From Deltaproteobacteria bacterium (GTDB lineage: Bacteria; Desulfobacterota; Desulfobacteria; Desulfobacterales; ETH-SRB1), in assembly GCA_019314185.1 (NCBI GenBank), contig JAFCZU010000274.1, forward strand, positions 1-5,110: a stretch of 5,110 bases of DNA. The letters run 5' to 3'. Positions 1 through 4,930 of this stretch are shown piece after piece. How positions within the stretch are numbered: position 1 is the stretch's first letter; each line of letters begins with the position of its first letter. A program made the position numbers and the translations under genes. The notes under the pieces were generated by a model. It did not search any database, was not told where the DNA came from, and saw only the letters and a program-made list of their open reading frames with translations.

Positions 1-57
1 ACGGTTCATTACATGATACCATGCTCCGGGATATTCTATTCTAAGTGGACGTGACAT
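1..57 (-). CDS. REP-associated tyrosine transposase (IS200-like, Y1 family), N-terminal 19 codons, cut by window edge
   Basis: The minus strand from the ATG at 57 reads MSRPLRIEYPGAWYHVMNR with no interruption up to the window edge. This is the near-invariant N-terminus of the REP-associated tyrosine transposases (RAYT, Y1_Tnp fold, usually followed by GxRRExIF), which are single-strand DNA HUH-type nucleases related to IS200/IS605 transposases. The HUH motif and catalytic tyrosine lie outside the window, so whether the gene is intact cannot be judged. No Shine-Dalgarno sequence precedes the ATG. Instead a good promoter (65-93) ends only a few bases upstream, suggesting a very short leader. 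A REP-like hairpin sits just upstream at 85-111, as expected for these elements. The start is chosen from the family N-terminus. Identification rests on 19 residues but the match is distinctive. Confidence 0.85.
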   Translation of the reverse strand, partial: MSRPLRIEYPGAWYHVMNR

Positions 58-64
58 GTTGCAA

Positions 65-93
65 TATATAGCATTTTATCTTCCATGGGTCAA
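65..93 (-). promoter_or_regulatory. Putative sigma70-type promoter for the REP-associated transposase
   Basis: On the minus strand a TTGACC -35 box (88-93) is separated by exactly 17 nt from a TATATA -10 box (65-70), and the ATG follows at 57. Transcription would begin only a few bases before the start codon, which fits the absence of a ribosome binding site. The -35 box is the 3' arm of the hairpin at 85-111, so folding or protein binding there could affect promoter use. The boxes are seen directly; activity is inferred. Confidence 0.45.
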
Positions 94-111
94 CAGTAGA
101 CTTGACCCCAT
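85..111. repeat. REP-like hairpin upstream of the transposase
   Basis: On the plus strand GGGTCAA (87-93) pairs with TTGACCC (102-108) around the 8-nt loop CAGTAGAC. Flanking ATG/CAT bases extend the stem past a single bulged C. The loop holds GTAG, the tetranucleotide typical of REP sequences recognised by REP-associated transposases, although in classical REPs it lies at the foot of the stem and not in the loop. It also marks the point where the older IS91-type reading frame stops making sense, so it is probably the end of the incoming element. Confidence 0.5.
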
Positions 112-114
112 TTC

Positions 115-253
115 TTTACTTCCAGCCTTTTTCCTCATACCGCAGGATTTGTTACTGTAATAACCGCCCGTAATAGCACACCATCTGTTCTCCCCTATTG
201 GGGATGTGGGTGGTAAGTAGTGCAAGCCAGTCCAATGCGTCAAATAAAAACTC
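115..253 (-). pseudogene. IS91-family (Y2) transposase, C-terminal fragment with frameshift, truncated by a younger element
   Basis: Two overlapping minus-strand frames together give a segment diagnostic of IS91/IS801-type rolling-circle transposases. From 253 to 167 the frame reads FDALDWLALL, then TTHIPNRGEQMVCYYG. From 165 onward, after a one-base shift near 164-169, it reads GYYSNKSCGMRKKAG. The family block is of the form HIPxKGxQMVRYYGxYSNxxRGxRKK, normally followed by a spacer and a zinc-binding tail (VDPLxCPxCxGxM). Here the tail is missing, because the similarity ends near 115-120 exactly where the REP-like hairpin of the adjacent transposase begins. Upstream of 253 the frame is closed by TGA. 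A further small insertion near 242-250 would restore the RVFDA start of the block, but that is less certain. The piece is a dead relic, with the catalytic HUH and tyrosine region absent. A 70-codon GTG-initiated ORF (76-288) runs through it but is an artefact of the frameshift. Confidence 0.75.
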
Positions 254-360
254 GAATCAACTACCAAAAACCACAAAACCCAGCTCACACTCTACGTGAA
301 ACGGGGTCCTGGATTCGGTTCATGGTGTCCTTACAGTTAGGGTTAATTACATTATGAATG

Positions 361-870
361 TTAGAAGTCCTTTAATTTGCTAGCGCTACCTTTTCCTTCT
401 AAAGCGTTTCTTAATGCGTCTCTCGTTGAATAAAAGGAGCTGACTATTTGCTGATAGCCACTTCTTGAAGGCCATGGCCATCCTTTACACGAACTATAGG
501 ATGGAACCCCTTCAATGATTTCAAATTGGAGCCTGGCTTTGTTGTCTTTAGCTGCAAACCTTACATGATAATCTGTACAGCATCTACTGCCCACAAGGCT
601 CCACGAGGCTGTGCCTCGACCAATAATTGTCCCGTCTTTTTCATCCATGATTCTAAAAACAGCGCGGCTATCACCATAAGATTCTGCAAAATAATCCCTC
701 GCATTCCTCCATAACTCCGACTTGGACTTGTTTTCAATAACGTAATCAAACGTAAATTCTCGTTGTGCGTTTCTATCTGCAAACTCCAGTCCTGCACACC
801 CACTCAGAAATAACACAGCGCCCACTGAAATAAATATTAGTTTCTTAACAGTTTGGTACTTACCCATCAT
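361..870 (-). CDS. Outer-membrane-type lipoprotein, putative DUF4468-like (TBP-like) domain
   Basis: This is a 169-residue exported lipoprotein. The chosen start is the first of two adjacent ATGs (870 and 867), which follow a GAGGT ribosome binding site at 876-880. The frame is open to an ATG at 945, but that ATG overlaps a TATAAT box and would add 25 residues before the signal sequence, so it is unlikely. The N-terminus is MMGKYQTVKKLIFISVGAVL, then FLSGCAG. A basic start, a hydrophobic core and the LSGC lipobox give a lipidated cysteine, and Ala at +2 would allow outer-membrane sorting in a Gram-negative cell. The mature part (about 145 residues) has the rhythm of a DUF4468-type TBP-like domain: a beta strand, a helix around SELWRNARDYFAES, then strands at VFRIMDEKDGTIIGRG, YHVRFAAKDNKARLQFEIIEG and a final helix. 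Three cysteines in the mature part (CC pair and SSCKGW) could form disulphides. The family assignment is a guess by pattern and no function is known. Both sides are relic DNA, so it appears monocistronic. Confidence 0.75.
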   Translation of the reverse strand: MMGKYQTVKKLIFISVGAVLFLSGCAGLEFADRNAQREFTFDYVIENKSKSELWRNARDYFAESYGDSRAVFRIMDEKDGTIIGRGTASWSLVGSRCCTDYHVRFAAKDNKARLQFEIIEGVPSYSSCKGWPWPSRSGYQQIVSSFYSTRDALRNALEGKGSASKLKDF

Positions 871-943
871 TTCATACCTCTTTTTTTTTACCTCGTATAG
901 AGTGTTGTTGGCTCTATCAGCGAGGAGTCTGATAACGCCTAAC

Positions 944-949
944 ATTATA
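944..949 (-). promoter_or_regulatory. Consensus -10 box for the lipoprotein gene
   Basis: The minus strand carries a perfect TATAAT at 944-949, about 75 nt upstream of the chosen start codon. The sequence 16-20 nt further upstream offers no good TTGACA-like -35 box, so the promoter is either activator-dependent or weaker than the -10 box suggests. Two inverted repeats lie just upstream (see 946-1013) and could bind a regulator. Because transcription would start near 936, the ATG at 945 would not be on the mRNA, which supports the downstream start at 870 or 867. Confidence 0.45.
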
Positions 950-1013
950 TCCTGAATCTCTCTAATTATCGATAAGAACTTCCTTTTTTGAAGACAGGAT
1001 ATAGCAAAAAAGG
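946..1013. repeat. Two interleaved 9-bp perfect inverted repeats upstream of the lipoprotein gene
   Basis: TATATCCTG at 946-954 is the exact reverse complement of CAGGATATA at 995-1003. Independently, CCTTTTTTG at 982-990 is the exact reverse complement of CAAAAAAGG at 1005-1013, with a 14-nt spacer that contains the second arm of the first pair. The outer left arm overlaps the TATAAT box. They could be operator sites, a transposon end or part of an RNA fold; the sequence alone does not decide. Confidence 0.4.
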
Positions 1014-1350
1014 GGTTGTGTGTAAAGGATTAATGCGGCACTACATATTTGAAGGCTTGGCAGTGGAGGCGAGTTGCGGGCAGACGAAGATCGTTGAGGG
1101 GCGCAGATACTATTGTGTGAACTCACAAAAAATCGAGGCCACGTAAAGATATCACAGCGGGCTGTGTTCGAGAATCAGGGCACGTCCGCAAAGGTGTCCA
1201 AATGATATCGAAATTCAAACGCTCAGAAATCAGGGTGCGGATTCCTTGCCAACTGCATAACTTAAGATTCAGATGATTCTAATACAGATAGGGTTTGTAT
1301 ATCACAATTTTTAAAGTGTTTCAATTTGTTACGTGATAGCAGTTATGTGA
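1014..1350. other. Gene-free region with mobile-element-like relic repeats
   Basis: No convincing gene is present. Two imperfect direct units start with GATATC at 1148 and 1204 and end with AGAATCAGGG (1171-1180) and AGAAATCAGGG (1225-1235), a period of about 56 bp. On the minus strand the stretch around 1190-1212 reads TTTCGATATCATTTGGACAC, which recalls the multiple terminal repeats of IS21-family elements; this is a memory-based resemblance. A 14-bp near-palindrome, CACAGC GG GCTGTG, lies at 1153-1166. One short plus-strand ORF (ATG 1033, TAA 1144-1146, 37 residues) has an AAGGA only 3 nt before its ATG and no recognised relatives; I do not call it a gene. Confidence 0.4.
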
Positions 1351-1353
1351 ATT

Positions 1354-1388
1354 AAGGGCAGGGCCATTTCTGCCCCTGCCTTTTGTGT
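1354..1388. terminator. Probable intrinsic terminator after the C25 peptidase gene, possibly bidirectional
   Basis: GGCAGGG (1357-1363) pairs with CCCTGCC (1374-1380) around a 10-nt loop, giving a 7-bp GC-rich stem with A/T-rich flanks. It begins about 40 nt past the stop codon of the minus-strand peptidase gene. Read on the plus strand it is followed by TTTTGTGTTT, a good U-tract. Read on the minus strand it is followed only by CTTAATT, a poor U-tract. No plus-strand gene is seen to use it, so I assign it to the peptidase gene with the reservation that its geometry favours the other direction. Confidence 0.6.
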
Positions 1389-1419
1389 TTAATGAATCTA
1401 TTATGACAAAACAAAGCTT

Positions 1420-3948
1420 CTACTTACACCCTACCGTATTGATGGAGTCAATCCCCTCGATTGCTTGGCCGTCAAGGGTCTTTCCCGTCAAGGTTGCCTC
1501 TGTGTCTCCGTATTGGATGCCAGTATCCTGAGTGTTGAAGTGGAGTACAAGATCAGAATCACCATCCCCATCGGCATCCTTAATGTTTCCTTTCCCATGA
1601 GCTTCTGTGGCTCCGTTTGGTCCAAACTCAACACTCAATGGGTCCACGGTAGTGGCATCAAAGGTATCGGTAGTTAGAATAGCTACTGGGATTACCCCTT
1701 TATTACGGGGATTAATGCTATTGGGATCACTGCCAGGCTTGATGTCAACTGGCACAAGAATCTGCTGCTTGAAGTCAACTTGATAGGGACGGTAATTATA
1801 CTTGGTGACTGTGACGGCGATGCTTCCGGCAATCGATAAAGGCGACAGCTGGAACTGGCATTCTCCGTTTGCGTCCGTATAATCGGTTAGATACACATTC
1901 TCATCCGATTTCATCAAACACACGAGGGCGCCTGCGACCGGATCGCCGTCGTCCTCAACCGTGATGCTCAGCGTCGTAGCAATATCGGGTTCAACCATTT
2001 GGGGATAGACCATTACATCCAAGGTACCTGGCATGTGATTGAATAGCGGAACCATCGGATCACCGACAAGATTCCACATAATTGCGTGATATTCACACCA
2101 GCTTGTAGCCGGGTCGATGGGATAGTCCACCCAGTTCTCAATCATACGTATCTTGGCTTCTGAAAAAGCCCGTCCCAGGTTGTGGTGGTGGTAATCTTGT
2201 GAATCTTCCCACATTTCTTCATGATAGTACCGGGCATGCCAAACTCCTCGGTCTCCACCTGCAATAATGCTTGATCCTATCCAAGCGAGACCCCCACCGT
2301 TTGGAAGATTTACCCACTTGGCCGCTAAGATAGTTGGGTCAATAAGCCCAATTGGTGCGCTGGTGCAAGCCCACGCATAGAAACTGCCGTTGAATCTCGG
2401 TACATTGATGATCTGTTCTATGTGATTGCCGGTGAAACCCGTAGTGTTAGTAGAGAGTCCCCATGGATTTCCATGACTACAACTCCATACGAAATTAAAG
2501 GGTACATCCAAGTCGGATCCACCTGTCATGAAGCTTATGATATTCTCTGGAGTGCTCTGGCCGTCTGCATCCGTGCCATCTGCAATTAGTGTTCTTGTGT
2601 TGGGCCTGAGATAATCTAGAATGGCAGGATCTACAAAATCAATATAACCGATGCGCCCACCCTCGTCGGCAGCGTGAAATAGGAAGGTCTTATGGTAATC
2701 CATGGCCGGAACATCCCGTTCATAAGTTAGGATCTTATTGATGACATCTCCGGCCTGGTTTTCATCAGCTACCAGCAATCTTCCCACATTCACTCTTGGC
2801 AAAAGCGCATTAATGGAGCATCCAACCGGGGGATTATACGTTATGTGCGGCGTCGGGGATTTTGGACCTTCGTACACTACCCACTCTTCGCTTCCAACTG
2901 TGCAGTTGGAATAGTACAAATCTGTCGCTGCTTCACCATTATGCAAGTCATCATAGTGATAGATATAAGAATAGCGGATAGGGACCAGATCTGAGTTCCC
3001 TCCCAGGAGCACGTGTTGCGTACCCCGGTTCGTATAGGAGTCATAGATGAAGTTCTTGATCTTTTCCTGGATATCCGCCCCGATGCAATTGGATTCAATC
3101 CAGGGCACTGTGAATATTTCCGTCGGTATGCCTTTCTTGATCCGCCAGTCAGCCAACGGCATAAAGGCCTCCGCCATGGTCGTGTCTGAAGTAATGATAA
3201 TGTAATCACTGGGATCGGATCTATTATTGACCCGTGCCTGCCTAAGATTCAGCGGTTTAACTTCCACGCCGTTGTTCAAGATGATCTTCGGCGATACCCT
3301 GTACGCCTCCGCGTCCTCCGGATTGATCACGGTTTCTTTTACCAGAAGATCCCAGGACTTTTGCGATGTTTTCGACCTTGATCTTATCTTAGGAATATCT
3401 GGTCCTCCCTCCGCCAGCGTCAGCGTGAACGTGATCGACTTGTACAGCTGCAGTTCTCCGCTTTGTGGAACATACTGCAATGGGAAGACCAGTAAGTGGG
3501 CGACCTCGTAGCTGCCACCAATGTAGCTTTCTCCTACACAGATCAGCAAATCCCCAGGGTACACTCTGGTCTGTCCATATACCACCGGATCAGGCTCTGC
3601 AAAAGGAGGAGGAGGTAGGAAGTCGGCCTTGAATTCCTGGGCGGGATAGATGGTGAAGCTTCCTTCCAGCTTCATCTCAGAGGTTGCATCTATTTTAATG
3701 CCAGTTACTTCCGAGCCCGGAGGGATGAGTACCCGCAGAGACTTTGTCGGAAGTTTAGGCTTGCCAACATCGGTCAGATAAGCACCATCTTTCAGGAGCA
3801 CCAAATCGTATCCATCAACCTTAGAGATAAGCAAGTCCTCTTCCGTAAATGTTAAGGTGTGAGTGGCCGCGTATAGTGGTGCAACCAACAAGCTCAACAC
3901 CATCACCGCTGCCAACACGAATGGCTTTCTCCACATGGACCTCATCAT
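1420..3948 (-). CDS. Secreted gingipain-like cysteine peptidase (family C25) with Ig-like and calcium-loop C-terminal domains
   Basis: This predicted exported cysteine endopeptidase of clan CD has about 842 residues from the chosen start. Numbers below count from the most upstream ATG at 4095 (891 residues). I start at Met50 (3948), 6 nt after a perfect AGGAGG (3955-3960) and directly before a Sec signal peptide (MMRSMWRKPFVLAAVMVLSL onward, cleavage near PLYA/ATH, residues 76-77). Residues 80-245 resemble the C25 propeptide, ending in a basic KIRSRSK stretch (236-242) that could be a maturation site. The catalytic domain (about 297-685) shows DYIIITSD, HVLLGGNSDLVP, TDLYYSN, LPRVNVGRL, GGLAWIGSS and NLVGDPMVPLF, all C25 landmarks. 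The catalytic His is in SCSHG (His541) and the nucleophile in AWACTS (Cys577), spaced 36 apart, close to gingipain R. An Ig-like domain (692-772) and a roughly 110-residue domain (782-891) with DADGDGDSD (840-848) follow. No sortase signal, PEP-CTERM or recognisable T9SS tail is visible. The physiological substrate is unknown. Confidence 0.9.
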   Translation of the reverse strand: MMRSMWRKPFVLAAVMVLSLLVAPLYAATHTLTFTEEDLLISKVDGYDLVLLKDGAYLTDVGKPKLPTKSLRVLIPPGSEVTGIKIDATSEMKLEGSFTIYPAQEFKADFLPPPPFAEPDPVVYGQTRVYPGDLLICVGESYIGGSYEVAHLLVFPLQYVPQSGELQLYKSITFTLTLAEGGPDIPKIRSRSKTSQKSWDLLVKETVINPEDAEAYRVSPKIILNNGVEVKPLNLRQARVNNRSDPSDYIIITSDTTMAEAFMPLADWRIKKGIPTEIFTVPWIESNCIGADIQEKIKNFIYDSYTNRGTQHVLLGGNSDLVPIRYSYIYHYDDLHNGEAATDLYYSNCTVGSEEWVVYEGPKSPTPHITYNPPVGCSINALLPRVNVGRLLVADENQAGDVINKILTYERDVPAMDYHKTFLFHAADEGGRIGYIDFVDPAILDYLRPNTRTLIADGTDADGQSTPENIISFMTGGSDLDVPFNFVWSCSHGNPWGLSTNTTGFTGNHIEQIINVPRFNGSFYAWACTSAPIGLIDPTILAAKWVNLPNGGGLAWIGSSIIAGGDRGVWHARYYHEEMWEDSQDYHHHNLGRAFSEAKIRMIENWVDYPIDPATSWCEYHAIMWNLVGDPMVPLFNHMPGTLDVMVYPQMVEPDIATTLSITVEDDGDPVAGALVCLMKSDENVYLTDYTDANGECQFQLSPLSIAGSIAVTVTKYNYRPYQVDFKQQILVPVDIKPGSDPNSINPRNKGVIPVAILTTDTFDATTVDPLSVEFGPNGATEAHGKGNIKDADGDGDSDLVLHFNTQDTGIQYGDTEATLTGKTLDGQAIEGIDSINTVGCK

Positions 3949-3954
3949 GTACAT

Positions 3955-3960
3955 CCTCCT
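3955..3960 (-). promoter_or_regulatory. Ribosome binding site deciding the signal-peptide start of the C25 peptidase
   Basis: A perfect AGGAGG on the minus strand lies 6 nt before the ATG at 3948 and 9 nt before the ATG at 3945. The in-frame ATG at 3954 directly abuts it and is too close. This start places the signal peptide at the very N-terminus, as Sec export requires. Confidence 0.65.
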
Positions 3961-4077
3961 TTTGTTTTGTATAGTACGTCTGGTCCCAAATACGACCCCG
4001 TATCCACATATCGACTTAACAGGAGCCTTGTCCTCCAGTTGCTTTTTAACACTGATGCTTCTTTTCATCTTCGCGCT

Positions 4078-4083
4078 CCTCCT
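4078..4083 (-). promoter_or_regulatory. Second, upstream ribosome binding site in the same frame
   Basis: Another AGGAGG lies 9 nt before the in-frame ATG at 4068 (Met10 of the longest frame). Used as a start it would place about 40 basic residues (MKRSISVKKQLEDK onward) before the signal peptide. No stop codon separates it from the peptidase frame, so it is either an alternative start, a regulatory in-frame leader, or a fossil start from before the region was rearranged. Confidence 0.5.
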
Positions 4084-4096
4084 TTTACTCCACATG

Positions 4097-4443
4097 TCCT
4101 ACTTAAATGTTGCGCTAAATTTAAGGCAATTGCTGTCATACGTTATAAGATAAAGGTTTGCAGGCATTCTGTCATGTAAAAACCTACGACTACAATGTTT
4201 GATTAAAGAAATTCGTTTAAGTCCTTATTGTATAAGGTTTTACAGCTTTTACAATTTTTGGAAAATATAGTTTATTTAAGATATTCTATGTTTAATATAA
4301 TGCCATAATTACAGATAGTTATTTGATATTATTTATTCAAAGCCACTATTTTGAGGTTCTTATAGTTGATTTATCTATTAAAATCCTTATACTATAAGAC
4401 TTTAAGGCAAATCAAAATTATTTAGCGCAACATTTAAGTCCTA
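4097..4443. mobile_element. MITE-like element with 19-bp terminal inverted repeats and TCCTA flanking duplication
   Basis: The 20-mer ACTTAAATGTTGCGCTAAAT at 4101-4120 recurs as its exact reverse complement at 4420-4439. Trimming one base gives 19-bp arms (4102-4120 and 4420-4438), flanked on both outer sides by TCCTA (4097-4101 and 4439-4443), which looks like a 5-bp target-site duplication. The 337-bp body is AT-rich and has no ORF, as in miniature inverted-repeat transposable elements mobilised in trans by an unlinked transposase. The left arm can also fold on itself (CTTAAAT 4102-4108 with ATTTAAG 4119-4125). The left boundary is 2 bp from the first in-frame ATG of the C25 gene, so insertion has probably replaced or supplied its upstream region. 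The repeats are seen directly; mobility is inferred, and the transposase family cannot be assigned. Confidence 0.6.
4216..4405. repeat. Internal imperfect inverted repeat pair built on CTTAT-nnn-ATAAG
   Basis: Within the MITE-like body, CCTTAT TGT ATAAGG (4223-4237) and CTTAT ACT ATAAG (4386-4398) are each short hairpins. Their flanks match when one is reverse-complemented: TTTAAGTC before and a TTTTA tract after the first (4216-4242) correspond, with small gaps, to the second (about 4380-4406). These may be subterminal repeats of the kind bound by transposases. Alternatively they are AT-rich regulatory hairpins upstream of the peptidase gene. Confidence 0.4.
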
Positions 4444-4816
4444 CGTTAGAGTATTTGTTATTACTCTTTTTCCGTAAATAAGGTAGGCACATTTTGAGGG
4501 GATTCTCCATGGGTATGACCTCTTTAATGAGGTTTAAATGGAATGCGGCAAGAACCTCTTTACTTAAATGTAAGCAAGAATCATGCCAAATTAGATAGTT
4601 ATCGTACAATGATATAGATATTAAATGGTTATATCAATTTAGGGCGAGGATAGCTGTACAAATTCATGGAAAAAACTATGTAATAGTTATGTGCCACATT
4701 GTGGTGATATTTGATGTGGTGTTTCGATAGAAGGGAAAGATGTGTTTGATTCAAGATAACTTGCCATTATCTATGACTGCCCATTAGGCGATTTTGTCCC
4801 AGATTTGTAATGAATA
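4444..4816. other. AT-rich gene-free stretch with minor repeats
   Basis: No gene is supported here. A 63-codon minus-strand frame (4418-4609) starts with TTG, lacks a ribosome binding site and ends inside the inverted repeat arm, so I leave it out. Small structures are visible: ACCTC-TTTAAT-GAGGT (4518-4533), a second ACCTCTTTA (4554-4562), a third copy of TACTTAAATGT (4561-4571) matching the outer end of the left inverted repeat arm (4100-4110), and the 11-bp palindrome CCACATTGTGG (4694-4704). No convincing terminator follows the upstream small ORF. Confidence 0.4.
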
Positions 4817-4930
4817 TCATAAGTATTCCTTACCGGACATAACCAGTCTGTGATTCTTGCAATCGGAGGTGGTAGCCACAACAAAGTCGCCATCTGTGGG
4901 GACAATCATCTCGCAAAACTTCAAGGTCAT
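4817..4930 (-). CDS. Small 37-residue protein, translationally coupled to the upstream coiled-coil gene
   Basis: The ATG at 4928-4930 overlaps the TGA of the preceding gene as ATGA, the usual arrangement for translational coupling. The frame runs 37 codons to a TGA at 4817-4819. The product begins MTLKFCEMIVPTDGDF and continues VVATTSDCKNHRLVMSGKEYL. It has no membrane segment or signal peptide. Its composition looks protein-like: a balanced mix of strand-forming and charged residues, with DGDFVVAT suggesting a beta hairpin. Two cysteines and a histidine (Cys6, Cys24, His27) could bind a metal, but the number is too small for a standard zinc motif. I do not recognise the family. No separate ribosome binding site is visible, in keeping with coupling. 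It could instead be the decayed start of a longer gene. Confidence 0.5.
   Translation of the reverse strand: MTLKFCEMIVPTDGDFVVATTSDCKNHRLVMSGKEYL

Noticed and set aside
76..288. 70-codon minus-strand ORF with GTG start as a gene
   Set aside because: It joins a frameshifted IS91-family transposase fragment to the REP-like hairpin and the transposase promoter; only part of it is in the ancestral coding frame.
309..344. Twelve-codon minus-strand ORF with AAGGA before its ATG (MNRIQDPVSRRV)
   Set aside because: It is too short and has no conserved context; the ribosome binding site match is probably chance.
1033..1146. 37-residue plus-strand ORF (MRHYIFEGLAVE onward)
   Set aside because: The AAGGA is too close (3 nt) to the ATG, no family is recognised, and it lies in relic-like DNA opposite to all other genes; the length is compatible with chance.
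3863..4179. Plus-strand ORFs opposite the 5' end of the peptidase gene
   Set aside because: They are antisense to the signal peptide and leader of a well-supported gene; hydrophobicity there reflects the complementary strand.
4097..4443. Integron attC-like site or gene cassette
   Set aside because: GTTA and TAAC-like cores near the arms do not form the expected R/L box arrangement, and there is no cassette ORF or integrase.
4418..4609. 63-codon minus-strand ORF
   Set aside because: It has a TTG start without a ribosome binding site, its last codons lie in the inverted repeat arm and its composition is AT-driven.
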